Assembly: GCA_044226395.1 (NCBI GenBank)
Contig: JBGAHD010000001.1
Span: forward strand, 806,001 to 870,000
Length of the DNA: 64,000 nt
Direction: 5' to 3'
Origin: JBGAHD01 sp044226395
GTDB lineage: Bacteria > Pseudomonadota > Gammaproteobacteria > Xanthomonadales > Ahniellaceae
Made by a program: the position numbers and the translations under genes. The notes below the pieces were generated by a model. The model did no database searches. It was not told where the DNA came from and saw only the letters and a list, made by a program, of their open reading frames with translations. Position 1 is the first letter of the stretch; each line of letters begins with the position of its first letter. This document shows, one piece after another, positions 18,189 through 27,116 of this stretch.

Positions 18189-20228
18189 ATGTTTGAAGGT
18201 TTGCGCACCCGACATTGGCGCCACGAACTCGCGGCCGACGGGATACTGACGCTGACCCTCGATCGCGCCGGCGCCTCGGCCAATGCCCTGGGTCGCGAAG
18301 TGCTCGAGGAGCTCGGCGCCCTGGTCGAGCGCATCGCCATCGAGCCGCCCAAGGGCGTGATCCTGCGCTCGGGCAAGCCCGGCAGCTTCATCGTCGGCGC
18401 CGACCTCAAGGAATTCGAGGAATACGCGGCCAAGGACCAGGTTCTCGACGCCATCGAGCGCGGTCACCGCGTGTTCAATGCCCTGGCGGCGCTGCGCTGT
18501 CCGACGGTGTCGACCATCCACGGCGCCTGCATGGGCGGCGGCACCGAGATTTCGCTGGCCTGCCGCTATCGCGTGGCGTCCGATGCGCCCAATACCCGCA
18601 TCGGCCTGCCCGAGGTCATGCTCGGCATCCATCCCGGCTGGGGTGGCACGGCGCGCTTGCCGCATCTGATCGGCGCGCCCAAGGCGTTTGATCTGATGTT
18701 GACCGGTCGCGCGGTCAGCGCCTCGGCCGCGCGGGCCATGGGCCTGGTCGACGCGGTCGCGCCCGAGGCGGGCCTGGCCGATGCCGCGCGCAAGCTCATC
18801 GCGCGCCGGCCCGTGCGGCCCTTCCCCCAGCGCGCGACCGCCTGGGCGACCAATACCTGGATCGCGCGCCAGTTCCTGGCGCCGATGATGGCCAAGCAGG
18901 TCGCGCGACGCGCCGATCGCCGCCACTACCCTGCCCCCTACGCGATGATCGAACTTTGGCGGCGCAACGGCGGCTCGGTCGGCAAGATGCTTCGCGCCGA
19001 ACCGCGTTCGGTCGCCAAGCTCGCGACCACGCCGACCGCGCGCAACCTCGTGCGCGTGTATTTCCTGCAAGAAGCGCTGAAGAATCAAGGCGACAAGAAC
19101 GGTCACGGCATCACCCGCGTGCACGTGGTCGGCGCCGGCGTGATGGGCGGCGACATCGCCGCGTGGTGCGCGCTGCAAGGCTTCACCGTGAGCCTGCAAG
19201 ATCGCGAACTCAAATACGTGCAGCCCGCGCTCGATCGCGCGCGGACCTTGTTCGAGAAGCGGCTCAAGACGCCCGAGCGCATCGCCGAGGCGAGCGTGCG
19301 CCTGGTCGCCGATGTCGAGGGCGCGCTCGTGCCCGAGGCCGATCTGATCATCGAGGCCATCTTCGAGAACATCGAGGCCAAGCAGACCCTGTACGCCAGC
19401 CTCGAACCGCGCATGAAGGCCGGCGCCTTGCTCGCGACCAACACCTCGAGCATTCCGCTGACCACGCTGCGCGAGAAGCTCGCCGATTCTTCGCGCTTTC
19501 TGGGCTTGCACTATTTCAATCCGGTGGCGCAGATGCCCCTGGTCGAAATCGTCACGCACGATCGCATGGCGCCCGAGGCGCGCGCCCGCGCGCTGGGCTT
19601 CGCGCGCGGCATCGACAAGTTGCCGGTGCCGGTGGCGGCGACGCCGGGCTTCCTGGTCAATCGCATCTTGATGCCCTACATGCTCGAAGCCGCGACCGCG
19701 TATGCCGAAGGCGTGCCGGGCCCCGTGCTCGATCGCGCGGCCAAGCAATTCGGCATGCCGATGGGTCCGATCGAACTGATGGACACGGTCGGCCTCGACG
19801 TGGCCGCGTCGGTGGGCAAGATTCTCGCGCCGTTTCTCGGCCTGACCCTGCCCGCGCAGATGACCGAGGTCACTCAGGGCAAGCGCGGCAAGAAGGATGG
19901 CCAAGGCTTCTACACCTGGGTCGAGGGCAAGCCGCAGAAGCCCGAAGTGCCCAAGGACTATCGTCCGCCCGAGGATCTCGCCGATCGCCTGGTCCTGCCG
20001 ATGATCAACGAGGCCGTGGCCTGCCTGCACGATGGCGTGGTCGACAGCGAGGAACTGCTCGACGCGGGCGTGATCTTCGGCACCGGCTTCGCGCCGTTCC
20101 GAGGCGGTCCGGCCAACTACATCCGCGAAACGGGCGCGGCGCAGGTGCGCGGCCGGCTCGAAGCGTTGGCGACTCGTTTCGGCGAACGTTTTCGGCCGAA
20201 GGCGGGATGGGATCGCTTCGGCGCCTGA
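18189..20228 (+). CDS. fadJ: Fatty acid oxidation alpha subunit (enoyl-CoA hydratase / 3-hydroxyacyl-CoA dehydrogenase)
   Basis: 679 residues. N-terminal crotonase domain (1-200) with the oxyanion segment IHGACMGGGTEISLACRYRV and EVMLGIHPGWGGTARLPHLIG (both catalytic Glu present). From about 310 comes the 3-hydroxyacyl-CoA dehydrogenase NAD-binding domain (HVVGAGVMGGDIA), then NTSSIPLTTL, LHYFNPVAQMPLVEIV and ATPGFLVNRIL, with C-terminal dehydrogenase domains. It performs two beta-oxidation steps on acyl-CoA. A GAGGA ribosome-binding site lies 7 bases before the ATG. No thiolase (fadA/fadI) is adjacent. FadJ or FadB cannot be separated with certainty; the length is nearer FadJ. Confidence 0.9.
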   Translation: MFEGLRTRHWRHELAADGILTLTLDRAGASANALGREVLEELGALVERIAIEPPKGVILRSGKPGSFIVGADLKEFEEYAAKDQVLDAIERGHRVFNALAALRCPTVSTIHGACMGGGTEISLACRYRVASDAPNTRIGLPEVMLGIHPGWGGTARLPHLIGAPKAFDLMLTGRAVSASAARAMGLVDAVAPEAGLADAARKLIARRPVRPFPQRATAWATNTWIARQFLAPMMAKQVARRADRRHYPAPYAMIELWRRNGGSVGKMLRAEPRSVAKLATTPTARNLVRVYFLQEALKNQGDKNGHGITRVHVVGAGVMGGDIAAWCALQGFTVSLQDRELKYVQPALDRARTLFEKRLKTPERIAEASVRLVADVEGALVPEADLIIEAIFENIEAKQTLYASLEPRMKAGALLATNTSSIPLTTLREKLADSSRFLGLHYFNPVAQMPLVEIVTHDRMAPEARARALGFARGIDKLPVPVAATPGFLVNRILMPYMLEAATAYAEGVPGPVLDRAAKQFGMPMGPIELMDTVGLDVAASVGKILAPFLGLTLPAQMTEVTQGKRGKKDGQGFYTWVEGKPQKPEVPKDYRPPEDLADRLVLPMINEAVACLHDGVVDSEELLDAGVIFGTGFAPFRGGPANYIRETGAAQVRGRLEALATRFGERFRPKAGWDRFGA

Positions 20229-20249
20229 GCGCTCGTCGCGTCGCCCAGC

Positions 20250-20279
20250 AAAAAGCCCCGCTTTCGCGGGGCTTTTTTG
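20250..20279. terminator. Bidirectional intrinsic terminator after fadJ
   Basis: AAAAAGCCCCG-CTTT-CGGGGCTTTTTT: a GC stem with an A-run on one side and a T-run on the other, between the convergent fadJ and dksA genes. It can serve both strands. Confidence 0.9.
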
Positions 20280-20304
20280 TTTCGTGACGCGAAGACGCCG
20301 ACGA

Positions 20305-21243
20305 TCAATCGCCCATCTGGCGCTGACGATGTTCCCAGCGTTCCTGGGCATCCAGGCACAGGGTCGCGATCGGACGGGCTTCGAGACGCTCGATGCCGAT
20401 CTCTTCGCCGGTCTCCTCGCAATAGCCGTACTCGCCGTCCTCGATGCGCTTGAGCGCCTTGTCGATCTTGGAGATCAACTTGCGGTAGCGATCGCGGGTG
20501 CGAAGTTCCAGGCTGTTTTCGGTCTCGCGCGTGGCGCGCTCGGCTTCATCGCCGACATCACGCACTTCGTCACGGAGATTTTCGATGGTCTGCTTGGACT
20601 CTTCGACCAATTCCGCGCGCCAGTTGAGCAGCTTGAGTCGGAAGTACTCCAACTGCTCGGGACTCATGTAGGTTTCGTTGGGCTGGGGCTTATAGCCTTC
20701 GGGCAACACCGGTCTGACTACCTCGTTTCCTGCGACTTTGATGGGGCTTGCGGGTTTCTTCGGCGGCTTGGGCGGCAACTTGACCTTGGTCGAAGCCACG
20801 GCCACGGCCACCGGACCGGAAGGCCGCGGTTTTTCCGCCGGCGCGGCGGGCCGCGCGACGGGCGTGATCTTGTTGGACGTTTCCGCGACCGGCTTGGTCG
20901 CGGGCTTGGCCGGCGGTGGCGCGGCCTTGACCGGCGCCGCGACGGGCTTGGCGGGCGCGGCCTTCACCGGCGCGGCGGGCTTGGCCGGCGCCTTGGGCGC
21001 GGGCTTCGCGGGCGCTGCCTTGACGGGCGCGGGCTTCACGGGCTTGGCGGTCGACTTCGCGACAGGCTTGGGCGCGGGCTTCTTCGCCGGCGACTTCGCG
21101 GCGGGCTTGGGCGCGGGCTTGGACTTGGCGACCGGCTTCTTCGGCGCCTTCGCGGGCCTGGCGGCCTTCGCCGACTTGGCCGGCGCGGGCTTGTGCGATT
21201 TCGTCGTGGTCGCAGCTTTCTTCGGTGGAACGCGCTTTGCCAT
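20305..21243 (-). CDS. dksA: DksA-like transcription factor with long Lys/Ala/Pro N-terminal tail
   Basis: About 312 residues from ATG 21241-21243 (E. coli DksA has 151). Residues 5-165 are low-complexity Lys/Ala/Pro repeats (KPAPKPVAKS, KAAPAKPAPK and similar). The C-terminal half is a true DksA: SPEQLEYFRLKLLNWRAELVEE, coiled-coil tip DVGDEAERAT (a DxxDxA pattern), ENSLELRTRDRYRKLISKID, GYCEETGEEIGIERLEARPI and LCLDAQ. Only two of the four zinc cysteines remain (C-T / C-A pattern), so zinc binding is doubtful, as in DksA2-type proteins. It modulates RNA polymerase together with ppGpp. Confidence 0.88.
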   Translation of the reverse strand: MAKRVPPKKAATTTKSHKPAPAKSAKAARPAKAPKKPVAKSKPAPKPAAKSPAKKPAPKPVAKSTAKPVKPAPVKAAPAKPAPKAPAKPAAPVKAAPAKPVAAPVKAAPPPAKPATKPVAETSNKITPVARPAAPAEKPRPSGPVAVAVASTKVKLPPKPPKKPASPIKVAGNEVVRPVLPEGYKPQPNETYMSPEQLEYFRLKLLNWRAELVEESKQTIENLRDEVRDVGDEAERATRETENSLELRTRDRYRKLISKIDKALKRIEDGEYGYCEETGEEIGIERLEARPIATLCLDAQERWEHRQRQMGD

Positions 21244-21349
21244 GTAGACGTCTTCCTCGCGGGAGTTCGTCGGTCTCGGGGCGCGCGCCGACGGTCGCGT
21301 GACCATCTTCGCCGAGCTTGAGGCCGAGCGGCCGCGTGTTATAGCTTAG

Positions 21350-21703
21350 TTGTCCTACTGCGGCAACCGCGCCGCGTCATCGGCCAGCATCGTCTTGACC
21401 GGTCCCCAAGCCCTCGCGCGTGGCGTACTGCGCGCGCTGATTCGCGGCTATCAACGCGTCATTTCGCCGTTGCTGGGGCCGCGCTGCCGTTTTTATCCCT
21501 CGTGCTCGGCCTACGCGCTCGAAGCGATCGAACGCCATGGCGCGGCGCGCGGCATGATTTTGGGATTTTTGCGTGTCGCGCGCTGTCAGCCCTTGAGCGC
21601 GGGCGGCATCGATCCCGTTCCCGACCATTTCACCTGGCGACCGTGGCGACACGAGCATGGCTCGGACTGCGCCCACGACGCCCCGCATCAGGACCCGCCA
21701 TGA
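21350..21703 (+). CDS. yidD: Membrane protein insertion efficiency factor YidD
   Basis: Up to 117 residues. Core: GVLRALIRGYQRVISPLLGPRCRFYPSCSAYALEAIERHGAARG followed by RVARCQPLSAGGIDPVPD, the YidD family pattern with conserved Cys. It assists YidC-dependent insertion of inner-membrane proteins. No ATG lies before the conserved part; the candidate starts are TTG at 21350 and TTG at 21395, and the latter gives the more usual length (102). It is detached from rpmH-rnpA-yidC, its common neighbours. Its TGA overlaps the next ATG (ATGA). Confidence 0.85.
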   Translation: MSYCGNRAASSASIVLTGPQALARGVLRALIRGYQRVISPLLGPRCRFYPSCSAYALEAIERHGAARGMILGFLRVARCQPLSAGGIDPVPDHFTWRPWRHEHGSDCAHDAPHQDPP

Positions 21704-23040
21704 CCCATTGGCTGATCAAGAACGCCGTGATGATCAACGAAGGCGAGCGCCGCGAAGGCGACGTTCGCGTGCGCGACGGCCGCATCGACGCCATTGGCGC
21801 CGACCTCGCCGCGCGCGAGGACGAAAAAGTCTTCGACGCCGCCGGCCGCGCCCTGCTGCCTGGCCTGATCGACGATCAAGTGCACTTTCGCGAACCCGGC
21901 CTCGAGCACAAGGGCGATCTCTACACCGAATCGCGCGCCGCGGTCGCCGGCGGCATCACCAGTTTCATGGAGATGCCCAACACGCGCCCGCCGACGATCA
22001 CGCGCGAAGCACTGGAGGACAAATACCAACGCGCCGCGCGCCGCTCGCTGGCGAATTTCGCCTTCTACATGGGCACGACCAACGACAATCTCGATGAGAT
22101 TCGTCGCCTCGCGCCCGGCCAGGCCTGCGGCCTGAAGATTTTCATGGGCGCCTCGACCGGCAACATGCTGGTCGACGATCCGGCCACGCTCGACGCGATC
22201 TTTCGCGACGCGCCGACCTTGATCATCACGCATTGCGAGGACACGCCGACCATCGACGCGAATCTCGCCGCCGCAAAGGCCGCGGGCCGCGTGCTCGGAC
22301 CGCGCGATCATCCCGACATCCGCAGCCGTGAGTCCTGCATCAAGTCCACGCGCCTCGCGCAATCGCTGGCGCGCGCGCACGACGCACGCCTGCACGTGCT
22401 GCACATAAGCACCGCGGAAGAAGTGGCGCTGTTCGCGCCCGGCCCGATCGAGAAGCAGCGCATCACGGCCGAAACCTGCGTGCACTTTTTGCATTTCGCC
22501 GCCGAGGACTATGCGACGCGCGGCAACTTCATCAAGTGCAATCCCTCGATCAAGACCGCGCGCGATCGCGAGGCCATCGTGCAAGGCCTGGCCGAAGGAC
22601 GCTTGTCGATTCTCGCCACCGATCACGCGCCGCACACCTTGCAAGAGAAACAACAACCCTACGACACCGCGCCCTCGGGCCTGCCCCTGGTGCAACACGC
22701 GCTGCAATGCGCGCTCGAGCGCGTGTTCGATGGCCAGCTCACGCTCGCGACCCTGGTTGAGCGTTTCTGTCACGCGCCGGCGAAATTGTTCGGCGTCGCC
22801 GAGCGCGGCTATCTGCGTGAAGGTTATTGGGCCGATCTCGCACTGGTCGACCTCAAGCGCCCCAGTCCGTGCCGTCGCGAGGACGTGCTGTCGAAATGCG
22901 GCTGGTCGCCGTTCGAGGGCTATACCTTCCGCGCCTCGCCCGTGGCCACATGGATCAATGGCCATCTCGCCTGGCACGAGGGTCGCTCCGACGATTCGCG
23001 CTTGGGCCAGCGCCTGACCATCACGCGCAATCGCGATTGA
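21700..23040 (+). CDS. pyrC: Dihydroorotase, DDQVH subclass
   Basis: 446 residues. Amidohydrolase fold: PGLIDDQVHFREPGLEHKGD near the start, then FMEMPNTRPP, LKIFMGASTGNML (metal-bridging Lys), ITHCEDT, LHVLHIST (His ligands) and ILATDHAPHT (catalytic Asp). It interconverts carbamoyl-aspartate and dihydroorotate in pyrimidine synthesis. The usual first metal ligand pair HxH reads QVH; I recall the same DDQVHFREPG in Bacteroidetes-type dihydroorotases, so it marks a subclass rather than a defect. Start ATG 21700 overlaps the yidD stop. Confidence 0.9.
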   Translation: MTHWLIKNAVMINEGERREGDVRVRDGRIDAIGADLAAREDEKVFDAAGRALLPGLIDDQVHFREPGLEHKGDLYTESRAAVAGGITSFMEMPNTRPPTITREALEDKYQRAARRSLANFAFYMGTTNDNLDEIRRLAPGQACGLKIFMGASTGNMLVDDPATLDAIFRDAPTLIITHCEDTPTIDANLAAAKAAGRVLGPRDHPDIRSRESCIKSTRLAQSLARAHDARLHVLHISTAEEVALFAPGPIEKQRITAETCVHFLHFAAEDYATRGNFIKCNPSIKTARDREAIVQGLAEGRLSILATDHAPHTLQEKQQPYDTAPSGLPLVQHALQCALERVFDGQLTLATLVERFCHAPAKLFGVAERGYLREGYWADLALVDLKRPSPCRREDVLSKCGWSPFEGYTFRASPVATWINGHLAWHEGRSDDSRLGQRLTITRNRD

Positions 23041-23048
23041 GGAACTCG

Positions 23049-23882
23049 ATGTTTCGTTCTTTTGTTGTTCTGATGTTGCTGTCGTTCGCGATCTCGACCG
23101 CACGAGCGCAAGATTGCCAAGTCGAACTGAGCGAGCGCGCGCGTCAAGGCGCGCTGGTCATCGGCAAGGCGTCGCCGTCGTGCGCGTTGCGCTTGGGCGA
23201 ACGCCCACTGCGCGTCGCCGCCGACGGGACATTCCTCTTCGGCGTCGGCCGCGACGCCACGGGCACGCTCGACGTGATCGCGCGCGCCCCTGATGGTCGC
23301 GAAACGCATCATGCCCTCACCGTGGTCGCGCGCACGTGGCAAGTCGAGCGCGTCAACGGCGTGCCGGAATCCACGGTGACGCCGCCGCCCGACATCGCCG
23401 CGCGCATCGCGCGCGAGCAGGCCGAAGTCGCCCGCGCGCGCGAACGCGACGACGATCGGCAAGACTTTCGTTTCGGTTTCATCTGGCCCGTGCAAGGCCG
23501 CGTCAGCGGCGTCTTCGGCAGCCAGCGCGTGTTGAACGGCAAGCCGCGCGATCCGCACATGGGCCTGGACATCGCGCGCCCCACGGGCACGCCGGTGATG
23601 GCGCCCGCCGGCGGCGTGATCAGTTTCGCAAAGCCCGATCTGTATCTCACGGGTGGCACGGTCGTGCTCGATCACGGCCACGGCTTGTCGAGCGTGTTCG
23701 TGCACTTGTCGCGACTGGACGTGAAGCCCGGTCAGCGCATCGAACAGGGCGAGCGCATCGGTCTCGTCGGCATGACGGGCCGCGCCACGGGCCCGCACTT
23801 GCATTGGGGCATGAACTGGTTCGACGTGCGCATCGACCCGGGCTTGCTGGTCGATGCGCCCGAGCGGCCGCAGGATCGCTAG
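23049..23882 (+). CDS. Secreted M23 (LytM-type) peptidase
   Basis: 277 residues. Signal peptide SFVVLMLLSFAISTARA, a beta-rich linker domain (about 25-130), then the M23 metallopeptidase domain with GRVSGVFGSQRVLNGKPRDPHMGLDIA (His and Asp ligands), GGVISFAKPDLYLTGGTVVLDHG and GRATGPHLHWGM (catalytic HxH). All zinc ligands are seen, so it should be an active peptidoglycan endopeptidase rather than an EnvC-like dead form. GAGGA ribosome-binding site 5 bases before the ATG; 8 bases after the dihydroorotase stop. Confidence 0.9.
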   Translation: MFRSFVVLMLLSFAISTARAQDCQVELSERARQGALVIGKASPSCALRLGERPLRVAADGTFLFGVGRDATGTLDVIARAPDGRETHHALTVVARTWQVERVNGVPESTVTPPPDIAARIAREQAEVARARERDDDRQDFRFGFIWPVQGRVSGVFGSQRVLNGKPRDPHMGLDIARPTGTPVMAPAGGVISFAKPDLYLTGGTVVLDHGHGLSSVFVHLSRLDVKPGQRIEQGERIGLVGMTGRATGPHLHWGMNWFDVRIDPGLLVDAPERPQDR

Positions 23883-23904
23883 CGGCCGCGAGACTTACCG
23901 CGCG

Positions 23905-24861
23905 TCAGCGTTCGCTGCTGGCGCTGTAACCGCCCGGCACGCCCTTGCTGGCGTAAGCGACGGCGTTGTGCGGATGCAGGCTTTCGTAATGCGTCGCGCG
24001 CACCCAGAAATCGGTGATGCGTTCGTCGACATCCAGCGCCTGCTGCATGCGCCGCGCGGCGTCTTCGCAGAACATCAGATTGGCGCCATTCAAGGCCGCG
24101 AAGGCTTGTTCGTCCTCGCGCTTGACCGCGGTCTGCACCACGGTCTGCAGCGCCGCTTCGACGCGATCGATGATGTCAATGATCGGCAGGCTGCCGAAGC
24201 ACGGCACCAGGCGCACGCGCACATCGGCGATCGAACGCTGCGAATGCGGCGTGGCGGCGATGCCTTGCTCGCTGCCCAACCAGCCGACCACGGTTTCGTA
24301 GTCGAGCGCGTTACCGGCCGCGAAATCCTGACGGAAACGTTCCTGGATCAATTGCCGCGCCAACGCCGCCGAACACGGGCAGGTGCTCGAGTACGCGATC
24401 TCCACGCCCAGTTCGAGATGAAACTGCGAGCCTTCCATCACCGCGTGCAACGACACCGGATACGACTTCCAGCCACTGTTGGCGCTGGCGAGCGCGGGAC
24501 GACGCACCAAGTATTCGAAGCGGACGTCGAGTCGCGCGCGCGTGGACAGCTCGCGATGCGAATCGAGGAATTCCTTCAGCGCCAAGCGCAAGGACGCCGG
24601 CGTCAACGGACCCGCGGCGAACGCGCGATCGACGTTGAGATACAGTCGCGACATGTGGATGCCCCGCGCCTCGGTGCGCGACAGATCGACAAAGGCCGCG
24701 ACCTTGGCCGGCGTGCGCCACGCCACGCCTTCGCCATCGACCAGAGTGACAGGCACGTCGATCTCGGCCATGCCGACCCAATCGAGTTTGCCCGCGGCTT
24801 GCGGGCGTGCATCCTGCGCGATGTCGGGCATGACGCGGGCGGCGGATGGCGTACGGACCAT
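23905..24861 (-). CDS. folE2: GTP cyclohydrolase FolE2 (type IB)
   Basis: 318 residues. GCYH-IB family, which makes 7,8-dihydroneopterin triphosphate from GTP for folate. Family landmarks: WVGMAEIDVPV, ARGIHMSRLYLN, YSSTCPCSAALARQLIQERF (metal-binding Cys), NGANLMFCEDAARRM and FWVRATHYESLHPHNAVAYASKG. ATG 24859-24861 has a GAGGA site 7 bases upstream, so the 21 extra upstream codons are not used. No Zur box was recognised. It sits downstream of the mtaD-ubiG operon after a short gap and may be separately transcribed. Confidence 0.93.
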   Translation of the reverse strand: MVRTPSAARVMPDIAQDARPQAAGKLDWVGMAEIDVPVTLVDGEGVAWRTPAKVAAFVDLSRTEARGIHMSRLYLNVDRAFAAGPLTPASLRLALKEFLDSHRELSTRARLDVRFEYLVRRPALASANSGWKSYPVSLHAVMEGSQFHLELGVEIAYSSTCPCSAALARQLIQERFRQDFAAGNALDYETVVGWLGSEQGIAATPHSQRSIADVRVRLVPCFGSLPIIDIIDRVEAALQTVVQTAVKREDEQAFAALNGANLMFCEDAARRMQQALDVDERITDFWVRATHYESLHPHNAVAYASKGVPGGYSASSER

Positions 24862-24930
24862 GTCGGTTTCCTCGAACGGGAACGGGAATAGCGCGGAAGG
24901 CAGTGTAAGTGGGGCAAAGTCCACGCGAGG

Positions 24931-25734
24931 TCAAGACCCGCGCGCGGCGCGCCACGCGGTCCACGCCCACGCCATGCGGGGTCGCAAGCCCGTGCCGCGC
25001 AGTATATCGCGCGGATTCACCGCGCCTTGACGCGCCAGACGCACGGCCAGCGCCATGCGCGCGCGATCGCAACGCGCTAATGACGCGGCGTTATGAGCCG
25101 GCGTCGCGCGATCATCGAAAGGTTCGACCAGGGCGCGCAGCACGGTGCGCAGCGCCAGCTCGGCCTGATCGGATTCGGCCGCGACGCGCGTGAGTTCGGC
25201 GCGCGCCAGCAAATCGAGCGGCAACAAGGCGCGTTCGGCATCGGCGAAGCGCGTCCAGCGTCGCGCCTCGAGCATCAGCACCGCGCGCGCTAGGCCATGG
25301 CCACCGTCGACGCCAACGTCGGCGCCACGCGCGCGCATCAAGGGCACGATCAAGCGCGCGGTCGCGGCGATCAAGTCCTCGGTGCGAGCGATCGATTCCA
25401 TCGCGACGAGCGCCGCCGCGCCGTCGGCGGCGTCGAACAATCGCGCGCGCGTGGGCGCATCGGCGACAAGCGCGAGTTGCTTCGTCAAGGGATGACGCGG
25501 GCGATCCTGCGCGGTGAGGAGCAACTCTTCGCGCCACCACGCGAGCTTGGTGCGCGCGACGTCGCGATGACTCCACTGAAACGCGGTCTCGCGCAAGTGA
25601 TATTCGAGCAACAACAGGGCTTCATCGCGCGGCGCGCGCGCGTCGGCGCAGAGCGCGCGCAACACGCGCCATTCGGGCTCGGCGTTGAGCCACTCTTCGC
25701 GAAAGCTGTCGTAGGCCGGCGTGGCCGGATCCAT
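24931..25734 (-). CDS. Squalene/phytoene synthase-like protein (NDUFAF6-type)
   Basis: 267 residues. It resembles the short, non-terpene members of the squalene/phytoene synthase fold: WRVLRALCADARAPRDEALLLLEYHLRE, DVARTKLAWWREELLLTAQDRPRHPLTKQL, MESIARTEDLI, DGGHGLARAVLMLEARRW. The DxxxD metal motifs of real prenyl synthases are not obvious, so catalysis is unlikely. The NDUFAF6-like branch is linked to respiratory complex assembly in other organisms; the function here is unknown. It is the last gene after ubiG and mupP, 5 bases downstream of the phosphatase. Confidence 0.7.
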   Translation of the reverse strand: MDPATPAYDSFREEWLNAEPEWRVLRALCADARAPRDEALLLLEYHLRETAFQWSHRDVARTKLAWWREELLLTAQDRPRHPLTKQLALVADAPTRARLFDAADGAAALVAMESIARTEDLIAATARLIVPLMRARGADVGVDGGHGLARAVLMLEARRWTRFADAERALLPLDLLARAELTRVAAESDQAELALRTVLRALVEPFDDRATPAHNAASLARCDRARMALAVRLARQGAVNPRDILRGTGLRPRMAWAWTAWRAARGS

Positions 25735-25739
25735 CGTCG

Positions 25740-26396
25740 TCAATCCAGGCCCAGCACGCGCAGCACGTCGAGCGGCTGGTCGGCGTGATGCGTCGCGCCC
25801 CAGGTGTCGGGACATTCGTCGGCGCCGATGTAACCCCACGCGGCGACAACGCCGACACCGCCGGCGGCTTGGCCGGCTTCGATGTCGCGACGATCATCGC
25901 CGACCATGGCGACGCGTCGCGGGTCCACGCCCATCGCGCGGCAGGCATGCAGCACGGGCGCGGGATCGGGCTTCTTCACCGGCAAGGTGTCGCCGCTGAC
26001 GGTCGCGCCGACGCGCTGATGCAAACCCAAGGCTTCCACAAGCGGCTCGGTGAGCCAGCCCGGCTTGTTGGTGACGATGCCCCAGGCGATGCCGCGCGAC
26101 TCCAGGCGTTCGAGCACGAGGTCCATGCCCTCGAACAAGCGCGTGTCAACGCAGATGCGTTCGCGATAAGTGTCGAGAAATCGCTTGAGCAATTCGACAT
26201 CGGCGCCCGGACGATCACGAAAACCCGCGCGCAACATCGCCGCGCCGCCCTGCGAAACGGCGGGACGCACCTGCGCTTCGGGCACGGCCGCGTAGCCGAG
26301 TTCCTCGCGCACGCGATTGAGCGCGTGGATCAAGTCGGGCGCGGTGTCCGCCAAGGTGCCGTCGAGATCGAACAGTACCGCTTGCCACTCGCTCAA
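25740..26396 (-). CDS. HAD phosphatase of the Gph/MupP type
   Basis: 218 residues. HAD motifs: I FDLDGTLADTAPD, II IVTNKPG, III KKPDPAPVLHA, IV MVGDDRRDIEAGQAAG. Phosphoglycolate phosphatase-like. In Pseudomonas the gene beside ubiG codes for MupP, the N-acetylmuramate 6-phosphate phosphatase of peptidoglycan recycling, and the same neighbourhood here supports that; phosphoglycolate phosphatase remains the alternative. Its ATG overlaps the ubiG stop by 4 bases. Confidence 0.85.
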   Translation of the reverse strand: MSEWQAVLFDLDGTLADTAPDLIHALNRVREELGYAAVPEAQVRPAVSQGGAAMLRAGFRDRPGADVELLKRFLDTYRERICVDTRLFEGMDLVLERLESRGIAWGIVTNKPGWLTEPLVEALGLHQRVGATVSGDTLPVKKPDPAPVLHACRAMGVDPRRVAMVGDDRRDIEAGQAAGGVGVVAAWGYIGADECPDTWGATHHADQPLDVLRVLGLD

Positions 26397-27103
26397 GCGA
26401 GTTTCTCCGCCGCCAGCAGGTAGTTCACGTCATTGCTGCCGATCAACCGCGCGCGACGCAGGATCGGGTCGTAGCCCAGGCCCGTGACATCGCGCACGTC
26501 CATGCCCGCCACGCGCAACCAGCGCGAGACTTCGCTGGGCTTGAGAAAACCACCGTAGTGATGCGTGCCGCGCGGCAACAGGCGCAGCAGATATTCGGCG
26601 CCGACGATGGCCAGCGCGAACGCCTTCGGCGTGCGATTAATGGTCGACACGAACAGCTTGCCGCCGGGCTTGAGCAACCGCGCGCACGCCGCCAGCACCG
26701 CGCCCGGATCGGGCACGTGCTCGAGCATTTCCATGCAGGTGATCACGTCGAAACTCGCCGGCTCCGCCGCGGCCAGCGCTTCGGCGCTGATCTCGCGATA
26801 GTCGACCTGGCGACCGGATTCGAGCAGATGCAGACGCGCGATATCGAGCACCTCGCGCGCCAGATCGATGGCCACGACGTTCGCGCCCTCGCCCGCCAGC
26901 GCCTCGGACAACAAACCACCACCGCAACCGACATCAAGCACCCGCGCGCCCTTGAGCCGCGCGCGCCGCGCCACGTAGTCGAGACGCACCGGATTGAGAT
27001 CGTGCAAGGCGCGCGAATCGCCATCGGGGTCCCACCAGCGCGGCGCCAGCGCGGCGAAGCGCTGCAGTTCGGCGGGATCGACATTCATCGGTTCGGTGCT
27101 CAT
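26393..27103 (-). CDS. ubiG: Ubiquinone biosynthesis O-methyltransferase UbiG
   Basis: 236 residues. Starts NVDPAELQRFAALAPRWWDPDGD, then LHDLNPVRLDYV, SAM motif VLDVGCGGGLLSEALA, TCMEMLEHVPDP and NRTPKAFALAIVGAEYLLRLLPRGTHHY, all typical of UbiG. It carries out both O-methylations in ubiquinone synthesis. ATG 27101-27103 with GAGG upstream; the longer open frame overlaps mtaD and is not used. It lies 13 bases after mtaD. Confidence 0.95.
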   Translation of the reverse strand: MSTEPMNVDPAELQRFAALAPRWWDPDGDSRALHDLNPVRLDYVARRARLKGARVLDVGCGGGLLSEALAGEGANVVAIDLAREVLDIARLHLLESGRQVDYREISAEALAAAEPASFDVITCMEMLEHVPDPGAVLAACARLLKPGGKLFVSTINRTPKAFALAIVGAEYLLRLLPRGTHHYGGFLKPSEVSRWLRVAGMDVRDVTGLGYDPILRRARLIGSNDVNYLLAAEKLA

Positions 27104-27116
27104 GTCCGTGCTGTCC

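Noticed and set aside
18096..20351. 751-codon open frame opposite fadJ
   Set aside because: fadJ on the plus strand has all family motifs; this one is a shadow.
20880..21200. Repeat-rich DNA as a possible CRISPR array
   Set aside because: The repeats are codon-level low complexity of a Lys/Ala/Pro tail, with no direct repeat-spacer order.
20738..21247. Gly/Ala/Leu-rich open frame opposite the DksA tail
   Set aside because: Reverse complement of Lys/Ala/Pro repeats gives Gly/Ala/Leu; no gene features.
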